A DNA stretch of 64,000 nucleotides from Methylobacter sp. (GCA_030699385.1 JAUYMY010000083.1:1-64000); one strand, 5' to 3'; shown: positions 51,942-60,978, numbered from the stretch's first letter. The notes: a model not told the origin generated them from the sequence alone. A program made the numbers and translations.

Positions 51942-52510
51942 CCCTAAAAATAGCCCTAGCCCAAACCAACTTCCTAGTCGGCGACATCGCCGCCAATGTC
52001 GACAATATCGCCCGCGCCGCCATATACGCCCGAGATGAATTGGGCGCGGAGTTGGTCGTCTTTCCTGAACTGACCATCACCGGCTATCCGGCGGAAGACC
52101 TGTTATTGCGCGCCGATTTTATTGCCGCCGCCAATAACGCGCTGTATCAACTGGCCGACCGCGTGGCCGACATTGCGCTGGTGGTCGGCTTTCCCGAACG
52201 TGCCGGAGACAAGCTTTATAACAGCGCGGCGGTATTGCATCAGGGCGCGATAACGGCCTGTTACCGCAAACGGGCGCAGCCCAATTACGGAGTGTTCGAT
52301 GAGCAGCGTGTCTCGTTCCCAAGCTCCAGCCCTCATGTTTATACACAAGTATTTCGGTTCACAATTTTAGGCGTTTGGGAACGCGTGAAAATAGATGAAA
52401 TTTGTGGGAGCGGCCACCCGGCCGCGAACAATCGCGTACTATTCGCGGCCGGGTGGCCGCTCCCACAACTTATGTATAACGATGAGCGTACCAGACTGGG
52501 AACGATTTAA
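51938..52510 (+). pseudogene. nadE: Truncated NAD+ synthetase (nadE), glutaminase-domain remnant
   Basis: The first about 125 codons match the nitrilase-like glutaminase domain of glutamine-dependent NadE: LKIALAQTNFLVGDIAANV, LVVFPELTITGYPAEDLLLR with the catalytic Glu, and ACYRKRAQPNYGVFDEQR with the catalytic Lys. After about 52310 the frame passes into intergenic repeat sequence and stops at 52510. The catalytic Cys and the whole synthetase domain are missing. NAD+ synthesis is essential, so another copy must exist. Start ATG 51938 overlaps the DUF4276 stop. Confidence 0.85.
52402..52468. repeat. REP-like perfect palindrome
   Basis: 27-bp arms from TTGTGGGAGCGGCCACCCGG (52402) and their exact complement ending CCGCTCCCACAA (52468), around a 13-base loop. 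It lies inside the truncated nadE frame and is flanked by further GGGAACG-type repeat pieces. Confidence 0.85.
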
Positions 52511-52634
52511 TAATTATTCACCTTTGAAAGTTTCGTGAAAGTGACTGCCAAACAGATTATGCTATAAACCCGGTGGGTGGCGGCTGGAGAGGTTTTGTCT
52601 AGGTCGTATGTTAGGTTAATGGATAAAGGTCAAC

Positions 52635-53516
52635 ATGACGAAAAATATGAACCGAAGAGTTTTTTTCCGAATCTATGATGAAGTTAATCTGTCTTGCGAA
52701 AAAATAGATAATCAGTGGCTAACTGAACCAACGCCTTTTGCCGACAATAGGCTGCATAACGACTCATTGCCGGTCGAGTTGCTAAGAAAATCGGGTGATG
52801 CCGCTTTTTTAATTAATACCAACGACACCTGTAACATTAACATCAGCGCAAGCGGCATCGCTTTTAATTGCGATCAGGCGCTGGAGGCGGGCGATTATCT
52901 GCTTATCAAATTGCAGCTGGTATCCACCGGTGCTGTGGTTGTGGCGTGCGCCAAGGTTGTTTATTGCCGAAGCAGTCAAGTGCCGGATGATGAGTATCCT
53001 TATCTGTTGGGCGCTCACTTTGTCACCATGGCGGATAAAGATCGGGAATTATTGATTAATCATGTCGCTAAACATCGCTCGCAACAAAACCGCTTTAGGC
53101 TGATTCTGCTGGCTACAGCCATTGCTGTGGTGCTGGTGCCTGATCTGGTCTTCGGCACGTTGTATAGTCTGTTGCATTTTCTGGCGGTGTATCTTTTGGA
53201 GTTTATTCATATTGTCTTTGAATTTCTCGAAGTCGCGCTTGATGATGTAATCGAGCATCTTTTCCATACCGAGCTGCACGAAACCCAAGTCATTGTTTTT
53301 TATATTCTTGCGTTTCTTTTCTTAGCTGGACTTTATGCGCTATGGCGGATTCTGCCACCTTTTTGTCGAAAGTGTAAACATCACCAGATCATCTACTGGT
53401 CGCGAAAAAAAGCAAATCTGTTGCTATATTGGCGGGAACAGCCCTTGTTTGAAAAAATCAAGATGATCACTATCGGCTTAGCCGCCATTATTCTTTATCT
53501 CTCTGTTGGTATGTAG
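52635..53516 (+). CDS. PilZ-like membrane protein (candidate c-di-GMP receptor)
   Basis: 293 aa. The N-terminal cytoplasmic part is PilZ-like: RRVFFRIYDEVNLSCEKI with the R-x-x-x-R start, INISASGIAFNCDQ corresponding to the D/NxSxxG motif, and LLGAHFVTM. From about 155 on there are four hydrophobic segments (LILLATAIAVVLVPDLVFG, LLHFLAVYLLEFIHIVFEF, VIVFYILAFLFLAGLYAL and IGLAAIILYLSVGM). It sits 5' of an HD-GYP regulator, which fits a c-di-GMP circuit. The first motif is RRVFFR where RxxxR is standard. Ribosome site AAAGG before ATG 52635. Confidence 0.75.
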   Translation: MTKNMNRRVFFRIYDEVNLSCEKIDNQWLTEPTPFADNRLHNDSLPVELLRKSGDAAFLINTNDTCNINISASGIAFNCDQALEAGDYLLIKLQLVSTGAVVVACAKVVYCRSSQVPDDEYPYLLGAHFVTMADKDRELLINHVAKHRSQQNRFRLILLATAIAVVLVPDLVFGTLYSLLHFLAVYLLEFIHIVFEFLEVALDDVIEHLFHTELHETQVIVFYILAFLFLAGLYALWRILPPFCRKCKHHQIIYWSRKKANLLLYWREQPLFEKIKMITIGLAAIILYLSVGM

Positions 53517-53581
53517 TTTATTCCGATGAAATTTGAAAAATTGCGTTGTTAATCTACAATCATCACCGACTTATACAATAG

Positions 53582-54661
53582 ATGAGCATAAACACCATGT
53601 ACAACAAGCAAACCGCCCGTATCCTTATTGTTGACGACGAGCCAGTCAATTTAAAATTACTCAATAAAATGCTTTCTGCTCAGGGTTATGGCGATTTGGT
53701 CTTGGTGCAGGATTCGCGGTTGGTGGTTGAGGTTTATCAACAGCAACGTACTGACTTGATTTTATTGGATATTAACATGCCGCATCTGGACGGCTTTGGG
53801 GTTATGGAGCAACTCAACCTGCTTAATGACCCTTTGCTGCCGCCGGTGGTGATACTCACTGCCCAGCATAGCCAGGATTTTTTGCTACGCGCGCTCAATG
53901 GCGGTGCGCGCGATTTCATCACCAAGCCGTTCGACCGTAACGAGTTGCTGGCGCGGGTACGTAACATGCTTGATGCACAGTTGGCGCATCGTATGGTTTA
54001 TGAACAAAAAGATGTGCTTGATGAAATGGTGCGAGCGCGTACCGATGAATTGCGCAGCACCCGCTTACAGGTGGTGCAACGGCTCGGACGTGCCGCCGAA
54101 TATCGCGACAACGAAACCGGTAATCACATTCTGCGCATGAGCCATATTTCGGCCTTACTGGCCAAAGCCGTCGGCTGGAATGAAGCCGATTGCGAATTGA
54201 TGCTCCATGCCAGTCCGATGCACGACATCGGCAAAATCGGCATTCCTGATCATATCTTGCTTAAACCCGGCGGCTTTGAACCCGAAGAATGGGAAATTAT
54301 GAAGACCCATGCACTTATTGGGGCAAATATCCTTGAAGGCGATGATTCCGATTTGATGCGTTGCGCCCGCGAAATTGCCCTGAGCCATCATGAAAAATGG
54401 GACGGCAGCGGTTATCCTTACGGCCTGTCCGGCGAAGCCATTCCATTGGCGGGGCGCATTGCCGCGCTGGCCGATGTGTTCGATGCGCTGACTTCGGAAC
54501 GGCCCTACAAAAAAGCCTGGACGATTGAAGCCTCGCTGGATTTGATCAAGAAAAATAGCGGCAGTCATTTTGATCCTGATTTAGTCACTGCGTTTTTAGA
54601 GCGCTTGCCGGAAATCCTGGCTATTCGTGACCGTTTTTCCGAGCCACAGCATCATGACTAA
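53582..54661 (+). CDS. HD-GYP response regulator (cyclic di-GMP phosphodiesterase)
   Basis: 359 aa. Receiver about 12-130 with ILIVDDEPVNLKLL, acceptor D63 in LILLDINMPHLDG and FITKPFDRNEL; short coiled linker; HD-GYP domain about 165-345 with H214-D215 in SPMHDIGKIGIPDHILLKPG and HHEKWDGSGYPYGLSGEAIP. It degrades c-di-GMP when phosphorylated, on family knowledge. It lies five bases before the large hybrid kinase, so that kinase is the probable partner. Paralogous to the regulator at 11406, with the same architecture but modest identity. Confidence 0.94.
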   Translation: MSINTMYNKQTARILIVDDEPVNLKLLNKMLSAQGYGDLVLVQDSRLVVEVYQQQRTDLILLDINMPHLDGFGVMEQLNLLNDPLLPPVVILTAQHSQDFLLRALNGGARDFITKPFDRNELLARVRNMLDAQLAHRMVYEQKDVLDEMVRARTDELRSTRLQVVQRLGRAAEYRDNETGNHILRMSHISALLAKAVGWNEADCELMLHASPMHDIGKIGIPDHILLKPGGFEPEEWEIMKTHALIGANILEGDDSDLMRCAREIALSHHEKWDGSGYPYGLSGEAIPLAGRIAALADVFDALTSERPYKKAWTIEASLDLIKKNSGSHFDPDLVTAFLERLPEILAIRDRFSEPQHHD

Positions 54662-54666
54662 CGCAG

Positions 54667-57600
54667 ATGGATCAATCCGCTGACCTGTTAAGCAGCGTTC
54701 TTGCTGCTGCGACCGAAGTTTCCATTATTGCCACCGACGCAGAAGGTGTCATTACCGTGTTTAATCGCGGCGCTGAACTATTTCTCGGTTATAGCGCCGA
54801 TGAGGTAGTCGGCAAGCAAACACCCGCCTTATTTCATCTCGGTTCCGAAGTTGCCGCGCGGGGTTTAAAATTGTCTCAAGAATATGGCAAGCCGATTGAG
54901 GGTTTTCAGGTTTTTGTCCATAAGCCTGAACTCTATGGCCGCGAACATCTGCAATGGACTTACGTCCATAAGGACGGGCATCATCTCCAGGTATCGTTGA
55001 TTATTACTGCGATGCGCTCGGCAAAAGGCACTGTCACCGGTTATCTTGGCATCGGCCATGACATCACTGAAGAGATAAAGGCGTATAAGGCGGTTAAGGA
55101 ATTCAAGAACATGCTGAATCAAGTCCATGATTGCATCTTCATGTTCCGCACCGATAACTTGTGTTTTACCTACGCTAATCTGGGGGCTACGATACAACTG
55201 GGCTACAGCAGCGACGAATTGTTGCAGATGACGCCGTTAGATATTAAGCCGGAGTTTACCGAAGCCAGTTTTCGCGAATGCCTGCAGCCGTTGTTGGACG
55301 GCGAGAAAACATCGGTGGTTTTTGAAACCGTGCATCAGCATAAAGAAGGGCACACCATACCGGTGGAAGTATCTATACAGCTGGTGTCAGAACTGGGACA
55401 GGAAGCGCTGTTTGTCAATGTGGTGCGCGACATTACCGAGCGTAAGTCCGTTGAACGGGCGTTGCAGGAGAATGTCCAGCATACCCAGGCTATCCTCAAT
55501 AACGTTATCGACTGCATCATTACCATTGATAATCGAGGCATCGTTCAATCGTTCAACCGTGCCGGAGAAGCTATCTTCGGTTACACGGCGGACGAGGTTA
55601 TTGGCAGAAACGTCAATATACTGATGCCGGAGCCGTATCACAGCGAACACGACGGCTATCTGCAGAATTATCATGCGACCGGCATACCGCGTATTATCGG
55701 CAGTGGTCGTGAGGTCAAAGGCTTGCGTAAAGACGGCACGGTATTTCCGATGGATTTGGCCGTGTCGCGTAGCGTTCATAATGGACAACCGCTGTTCATC
55801 GGCCTAGTGCGCGACATTACCGAGCGTAAGTCCGTTGAGCGGACGTTGCAGGAGAATCTCCAACACACCCAAGCTATCCTCAATAACGTTATTGACGGCA
55901 TCATTACCATTGATAATCGAGGTATCGTTCAATCGTTCAACCGTGCCGGAGAAGCTATCTTCGGCTACAAGGCGGACGAAGTTATTGGCAAAAACGTCAA
56001 TATACTGATGCCGGAGCCGTATCACAGCGAACACGACAGCTATCTGCATAATTATCATGCGACCGGCATACAGCGCATTATCGGCAGTGGCCGTGAGGTC
56101 GAAGGCTTGCGTAAAGACGGCACGGTATTTCCGATGGATTTGGCCGTGTCGCGTAGCATTCATAATGGACAGCCGTTGTTTATCGGCCTGGTGCGCGACA
56201 TTACTGAACGCAAACGGGTTGATCAGATGAAGGTCGAGTTTGTGTCGACGGTCAGCCATGAGTTGCGCACACCGCTCACCTCTATCAGCGGCGCCTTGGG
56301 TTTAGTGATTGGCGGTGCGCTCGGCGAGTTGCCGGCGTCGGTGAAACAGATGCTGGATATTGCTTATAAAAACAGCAAACGTCTGGCTCTGCTGATTAAC
56401 GACCTGTTGGATATGGAAAAACTGCTGGCCGGTAAAATGCACCTGGATTTGCAAACCCAAGCGTTGATGCCGCTGGTGGAGGAAACGCTTGAGTCTGTGC
56501 ATGCCTATGGTGAGCAATATCAGGTGGTGTTCAATTTGGTCGAACGCGCTGATGATGTTCAGGTGCGGGTTGATGGCGGGCGTTTGCAACAGGTGCTCAC
56601 TAATTTTCTGTCCAACGCTGCCAAGTTCTCACCCGCTGGCGCTGAAGTAAAAATCGCCGTGCGCCGGCATAAAAACGTGCTTCAACTCGAAGTCATTGAC
56701 CAAGGCCCCGGTATTCCGGCCGAATTTCATGGCCGCATCTTTCAAAAATTTTCCCAGGCCGATGCCTCGGATACCCGGCAAAAAGGCGGCACCGGTTTGG
56801 GGCTGGCGATTAGCAAGGAACTGATCGAACGCATGAATGGCTTGATAGGCTTTGATTCCGAGGAAGGGCAGGGCGCACGTTTTTATCTGCAATTGCCGGT
56901 GGTACAAGCCCAGGATATTGTGCCGACTTCGGTTGACCCGTTAATTTTGGGCGCTGAGCGTTTGCTGGTGGTGGAAGACGATCCCGACATTGCCACCTTG
57001 TTGTCGATGATGTTGCGCCGGGCGGGTTATCAGGTGGATGTGGCCGACACTGGCGAGTTGGCGCTTAATTATCTTGCCCACAATGAATACGCGGCGATGA
57101 CGCTGGATTTGATGTTGCCGGATCAAAGCGGTATCGCCTTAATGCGGCAGATCCGCAGTCAGGCAGAGACCGAGGGCTTGCCGATTATTGTGGTGTCGGC
57201 GTTTACCGAGGGCGGCAAACTGGCGATTAACGGCGATTTTAGTGTTGTCGATTGGATAGACAAACCGTTTAATGAAGAGCGCTTGACAGCGGCAGTGTTG
57301 CGGGCTTTGCCGGTGCTGCCGACGCTTAAGCCACGGGTTTTGCATGTCGAAGATGATGTTGATCTGCATTATATCCTTGCAACCTTGGGTCGTGATTTAG
57401 CCGATTTCGAGATCGCCCATAATTTGGCTGAAGCCCGTGCCAAACTGGCGTTTGAACGTTACCATCTGGTAGTGTTGGATATTGGCTTGCCTGACGGCAG
57501 CGGTTGGGAATTAATGATGGATTTAAAGCAGCTAGATCCAGAGCCGCCAGTGATTGTGTTATCCGGTTCCGAATTGACGGCGACGCAAAAAAACAGTGTA

Positions 57601-57684
57601 CAGGCGGCGCTGGTCAAGACGCGCATTCCCAATCAGGATTTACTCGATACACTAAAAAAGCACCTTAACATTAGAAAAACGTAA
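54667..57684 (+). CDS. Soluble multi-PAS hybrid histidine kinase with two FixL-like PAS domains
   Basis: 1005 aa, no membrane segment. PAS1 (about 8-130), PAS2 (about 140-255), then two near-identical 128-residue PAS units (253-380, 381-508). These have NVNILMPEPYHSEHDxY and TGIxRIIGSGRE, the FixL heme-PAS signature. The proximal heme histidine of FixL aligns with the H of SEHD, and R220 with SGRE. The kinase has H531 in SHELRTPLTSISGALG and SNAAKFSPAGAEV. Receiver 1 has D814 (LTLDLMLPDQSG). Receiver 2 has D938 (VVLDIGLPDGSG) but its KP pair is absent (VKTRIPN). Heme binding and O2 or redox sensing are inferred. The stop lies in a repeat. Confidence 0.93.
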   Translation: MDQSADLLSSVLAAATEVSIIATDAEGVITVFNRGAELFLGYSADEVVGKQTPALFHLGSEVAARGLKLSQEYGKPIEGFQVFVHKPELYGREHLQWTYVHKDGHHLQVSLIITAMRSAKGTVTGYLGIGHDITEEIKAYKAVKEFKNMLNQVHDCIFMFRTDNLCFTYANLGATIQLGYSSDELLQMTPLDIKPEFTEASFRECLQPLLDGEKTSVVFETVHQHKEGHTIPVEVSIQLVSELGQEALFVNVVRDITERKSVERALQENVQHTQAILNNVIDCIITIDNRGIVQSFNRAGEAIFGYTADEVIGRNVNILMPEPYHSEHDGYLQNYHATGIPRIIGSGREVKGLRKDGTVFPMDLAVSRSVHNGQPLFIGLVRDITERKSVERTLQENLQHTQAILNNVIDGIITIDNRGIVQSFNRAGEAIFGYKADEVIGKNVNILMPEPYHSEHDSYLHNYHATGIQRIIGSGREVEGLRKDGTVFPMDLAVSRSIHNGQPLFIGLVRDITERKRVDQMKVEFVSTVSHELRTPLTSISGALGLVIGGALGELPASVKQMLDIAYKNSKRLALLINDLLDMEKLLAGKMHLDLQTQALMPLVEETLESVHAYGEQYQVVFNLVERADDVQVRVDGGRLQQVLTNFLSNAAKFSPAGAEVKIAVRRHKNVLQLEVIDQGPGIPAEFHGRIFQKFSQADASDTRQKGGTGLGLAISKELIERMNGLIGFDSEEGQGARFYLQLPVVQAQDIVPTSVDPLILGAERLLVVEDDPDIATLLSMMLRRAGYQVDVADTGELALNYLAHNEYAAMTLDLMLPDQSGIALMRQIRSQAETEGLPIIVVSAFTEGGKLAINGDFSVVDWIDKPFNEERLTAAVLRALPVLPTLKPRVLHVEDDVDLHYILATLGRDLADFEIAHNLAEARAKLAFERYHLVVLDIGLPDGSGWELMMDLKQLDPEPPVIVLSGSELTATQKNSVQAALVKTRIPNQDLLDTLKKHLNIRKT
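55423..56190 (+). repeat. Tandem 384-bp duplication encoding two PAS domains
   Basis: The two units start at 55423 and 55807 (GTGCGCGACATTACCGAGCG) and a third matching start follows at 56191, where the coding sequence diverges. Period 384 bp (128 codons). Most positions are identical, including silent sites, which argues for a recent duplication or ongoing gene conversion. Confidence 0.95.
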
Positions 57685-57904
57685 CTGCTCAGTGAAAAAA
57701 GAAATAATTATTTGTAACTACTCAGCGAAAAGAGAAATAGAACACGGATGGCACTGATCAAACGGATAATCACTGATTAAAAGCACAGCCTATTTTAAAA
57801 ACCCGTGTAAATCCGTCTTATCCGTGCTGTCCGTGTTCCATTTAATTGTTTTTAGTGGGAAGCTGAGTAGTTACAATTATTTTTAGCAGGGACTGAGTAG
57901 TTAC
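57681..57904. repeat. Nested inverted repeat beginning at the kinase stop codon
   Basis: GTAACTGCTCAGTGAAAAAA at 57681 holds the TAA stop of the kinase. An inner GTAACTACTCAGC (57714) pairs with GCTGAGTAGTTAC (57862-57874); a further copy CTGAGTAGTTAC ends at 57904. Between them AACACGGATGGCAC and ATCCGTGCTGTCCGTGTT pair as well. It is a second family of folding repeats. Confidence 0.7.
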
Positions 57905-57927
57905 CAAAAAACGGCTTCCCATTTAAA

Positions 57928-58090
57928 GCGGGACAAGCATGCCGAAGTAGACCTTCCAGGTTTTACGACTGCCATGGATGGCGGAAGTGCTGGAGCCGTC
58001 GGGAGCGACTCCAGTACGACTGCCATGGATGGCGGAAGTGCTGGAGCCGTCGGGAGCGACTCCAGTAAAAACCTGGAAGGTCTGTCCCGC
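57928..58090. repeat. Palindrome carrying two 51-bp tandem units
   Basis: Outer arms GCGGGACA (57928) and TGTCCCGC (58083-58090), inner arms AGACCTTCCAGGTTTT (57949-57964) and AAAACCTGGAAGGTCT (58068-58083). Between them lie two identical 51-bp units at 57965 and 58016, each with a CTGGAG...CTCCAG hairpin. On the minus strand each unit reads TGVAPDGSSTSAIHGSR in frame, so the array can be translated. Confidence 0.85.
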
Positions 58091-58132
58091 GTTAAGTTGA
58101 TAGCCCAAAAAAAACAATAGAGGAATAACACG

Positions 58133-58513
58133 ATGAACCTACAACGCATACTTTATGTCGAAGACGAACCGGATATTCAGGCGGTGGCTAAGCTGGCGCT
58201 GGAAATGGTCGGCGGCTTTCAGGTGATGATTTGTAGCGGCGGACAACAGGCATTGGACACGGTAGGCAGTTTTGCGCCGGATTTAATCTTGCTCGACGTG
58301 ATGATGCCGGGCATGGATGGCCCGGCCACCTTGCAAAAACTGCGCGCCAATCCATCTACCGCCAGCATTCCGGTGATTTTTTTGACTGCTAAGGTGCAGC
58401 CGAATGAAGTGGCGCAGTATCAAGCGTTGGGTGCGCTCAACGTGATTGCCAAACCTTTCGATCCGATGACGCTGGCGGCGCAGGTGCAAAAAATATGGGA
58501 TGACCACGCATGA
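58133..58513 (+). CDS. Single-domain response regulator (receiver)
   Basis: 126-aa stand-alone receiver: RILYVEDEPDIQAVAKLAL, acceptor D55 in LILLDVMMPGMDGPATL, switch threonine in PVIFLTAK and lysine in VIAKPFDPM. No output domain, so it acts as a phosphate shuttle or protein switch. ATG 58133 is preceded by AGGAATAACACG. It overlaps the next gene by four bases (ATGA), so it probably passes phosphate with the Hpt protein downstream. Intact. Confidence 0.94.
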   Translation: MNLQRILYVEDEPDIQAVAKLALEMVGGFQVMICSGGQQALDTVGSFAPDLILLDVMMPGMDGPATLQKLRANPSTASIPVIFLTAKVQPNEVAQYQALGALNVIAKPFDPMTLAAQVQKIWDDHA

Positions 58514-60180
58514 CCGATTTTGCCGACCAGCTTGCGGCCTTACGCGAACAATACGCTCAACGGATGGAAACTGTGCTTGATGATTTGTCCCTGAGTGTTG
58601 TCGGGCAGAGTATCGATATTGCACCGGCGCTGTTGGCAAACGCTCACGCCAATTTGCACAAGTTGGCGGGGTCGGGCGGCACTTTCGGCTTTCCCGAGTT
58701 GTCCCTCCGGGCGCGGGCATTGGAAATTACCGCAAAGGCTTGGCTTGATGCCGGTGAAGTATCCGAGTTGCCGCACTGGGAGGCGTGGAAGAACGAGGTG
58801 TCGGCGCTGCGCGAGACGCTGGTCGTTGCGGGGCTATCCGGTGTGCTTGTCGCTGATGTTGATTCGGCGCTGCCGCCTAAGCAAGCATCCGGGCAAGAAA
58901 AGCGTACCCGCGTGGTGTTGGTTGATGATGATGCGCAGATAGGCGAGGAGTTGTGCAAAGGCTTGGGCCAGTTTGGTTATGAGGTCAGTTATTATCGGCT
59001 GTTTGCTGATGCTGAGGCGGCCATTTTGGCTGACCCGCCTGATGTGTTGGTGGTTGACATCATGTTGCATGGGCAAGTGCCCGCTGATGGTACTCAAGCC
59101 ATTACTGCCCTGTTTGCCCGCTTGGACTACACTTTACCGACTATTTTTATTACCTCGCGCACCGATTTTTCGGTGCGCTTGGCGGCCGCAAAGGCCGGCG
59201 GCGATGCTTTCTTAACCAAACCGGTGGATATTCCTACACTGGCCGCGCATATTGACAGACTGCACCGGGAGCAAGAAATTGAGCCTTATCGGGTACTGAT
59301 TGTCGATGACGACGAGGTGTTGGCCGAATATTACCGCTTAACCTTGATTGCTGCGGGCATGTCAGCGGAAAAAGTATGCCGCCCGCAAGACGCATTGACA
59401 GCGATGCAGGCCTTACATCCGGATATCTTGCTGATTGATTTGTATATGCCCAGTTGTTCCGGTGCGCAACTGGCAAGGGCGATCCGCTATGAAGATGCCT
59501 GGTTGGGTATTCCGATTATCTACCTGTCGGCGGAGGACGATTTTAATAAGCAGATTAATGCGCTGGATAATGGCGGCGACGATTTTCTGACCAAACCGAT
59601 TTCCGATGCGCGGCTGGTTGCAGCCGTGCGTACACGGGCGGCGCGCGCCCGCAAGGTGGATGAATTGATGAGCAAGGACAGTCTGACCGGTTTGCTCAAG
59701 CATTCCAGCATTAAAGAGCGCATGGCGCAGGAATATGATCGCGCCCAGCGGCATGGCAAAGCCATGGCCATTGCAATGGTGGATATGGATCATTTTAAAC
59801 GCGTCAACGATACTTGGGGGCATCCCATGGGCGATCAGGTTATCAAAACGCTGGCGCATTTGCTGCGCCAGCGATTACGTCGGCAAGACAGCATCGGCCG
59901 CTATGGCGGTGAGGAATTTGCTGTGGTGCTGCCGGAATGCGATGCGGCCGATGCGTTGCGGTTACTGGATGATGTCCGGCGCAGATTCGGCGAGATACGC
60001 TTTATTCATCATGGCGAAAGTTTCACCGTCACCCTGAGCGCCGGGGTTGCCGACAGTAGCCAATGTACGGATGTCCAGACCTTGCTGGCGGCCTCGGATG
60101 CGGCGCTTTATCAGGCTAAGAACGGTGGTCGTAATCAAGTGTGCCAGTCGATAGCGGCGGTTAATGCCATTCCGCAATAA
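58510..60180 (+). CDS. Hpt-REC-REC-GGDEF protein (diguanylate cyclase with phosphotransfer)
   Basis: 556 aa. Hpt about 10-105 with H50 in NLHKLAGSGGTFGFPEL; receiver 1 with D183 in VLVVDIMLHGQV; receiver 2 with D310 in ILLIDLYMPSCSG; then GGDEF domain about 390-550 with active site GGEEF 466-470 in GRYGGEEFAVVLP and an I-site RRQD just before it, so product inhibition is likely. It makes c-di-GMP. The Hpt end can accept phosphate from the hybrid kinase through the lone receiver. No key residue is missing. It pairs functionally with the HD-GYP regulator at 53582. Confidence 0.94.
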   Translation: MTDFADQLAALREQYAQRMETVLDDLSLSVVGQSIDIAPALLANAHANLHKLAGSGGTFGFPELSLRARALEITAKAWLDAGEVSELPHWEAWKNEVSALRETLVVAGLSGVLVADVDSALPPKQASGQEKRTRVVLVDDDAQIGEELCKGLGQFGYEVSYYRLFADAEAAILADPPDVLVVDIMLHGQVPADGTQAITALFARLDYTLPTIFITSRTDFSVRLAAAKAGGDAFLTKPVDIPTLAAHIDRLHREQEIEPYRVLIVDDDEVLAEYYRLTLIAAGMSAEKVCRPQDALTAMQALHPDILLIDLYMPSCSGAQLARAIRYEDAWLGIPIIYLSAEDDFNKQINALDNGGDDFLTKPISDARLVAAVRTRAARARKVDELMSKDSLTGLLKHSSIKERMAQEYDRAQRHGKAMAIAMVDMDHFKRVNDTWGHPMGDQVIKTLAHLLRQRLRRQDSIGRYGGEEFAVVLPECDAADALRLLDDVRRRFGEIRFIHHGESFTVTLSAGVADSSQCTDVQTLLAASDAALYQAKNGGRNQVCQSIAAVNAIPQ

Positions 60181-60228
60181 AATCCATAAAGCATTTGTGC
60201 TCATCAAAACCATAATAAAGAGATTTTT

Positions 60229-60978
60229 ATGAATACCGATTTTTCCATCTTACTGGCCGGGATGCGCGATAGTTTTGTCGTAGACTTGCCTGAGCGTTGC
60301 GATGTGCTTGAAGAATGTGTTTTAGCACTGGGGCGTGGGGATAAAGGGGCTTTTGATGAGCTTTTTCGCAATATCCATAGCCTTAAAGGTTCCGGCGGCA
60401 CTTTTGGTCTACCGATAGTCAGCAGTATTTGCCATCAGTTTGAGAGCTTTGTCAGCGCGGTTCGTGGCCGTTTTGATTCGTTATCGATGAGTCATGCGCT
60501 GAGCTATGTCGATTTGCTGCGTCGTGTTGCCGAAACGCCGGAGCGTGATGGCGTTTTTGCTTCAGCGATTGAGTATGATCTGGAACAACTGCGCATTTCC
60601 AGTATGCCGGACTGTGCTTCGGTATTATTGGTCGAGCCCTCTATCGCCGCGCGCCAATTCTGTATGGGGGCGCTCGAACCGCTGTCGGTGCGTTTAGTGA
60701 GTCAGGATAGAGGGCTGTCCGCGCTGGAATTGTTGTTGCATCAACCTTTTGATTTGCTGGTTGCCGCGCGCGAACTGCCCGATCTTAACGCGCTCGGGCT
60801 GGTGGCGGCGTTACGCGAATCCGGTGGCCGCAATAAAGATATTCCGGTGATTCTGATTAGCAGTAATACCGTCCCGGCGCCGGCTTATTTACATATTAGC
60901 AACACCATTAAACGCGATGCTAAATTTGTGTCCACGCTGGAACACTGTGTCAGGGATGTGTTGTTTTTAAGACAGTAA
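60229..60978 (+). CDS. Hpt protein with degenerate receiver
   Basis: 249 aa. Hpt about 10-115 with H50 in NIHSLKGSGGTFGLPIV, the same position and fold as in the previous protein. The C-terminal half folds like a receiver (VLLVEPSIAARQF, then FDLLVAARELPDLNALGLV, then IPVILISSN) but the first acidic pair is replaced (VEPS for DD), and the acceptor Asp is not present (VAARE). It therefore cannot accept phosphate in the normal way; perhaps it docks a partner. The stop lies in MITE copy 4. Confidence 0.85.
   Translation: MNTDFSILLAGMRDSFVVDLPERCDVLEECVLALGRGDKGAFDELFRNIHSLKGSGGTFGLPIVSSICHQFESFVSAVRGRFDSLSMSHALSYVDLLRRVAETPERDGVFASAIEYDLEQLRISSMPDCASVLLVEPSIAARQFCMGALEPLSVRLVSQDRGLSALELLLHQPFDLLVAARELPDLNALGLVAALRESGGRNKDIPVILISSNTVPAPAYLHISNTIKRDAKFVSTLEHCVRDVLFLRQ

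Noticed and set aside
57901-58149. Minus-strand frame with two APDGSSTSAIHGS units as a real gene
   Set aside because: It lies in a palindromic intergenic repeat, has no ribosome site and no homologue that I recognise; better seen as a structured repeat.
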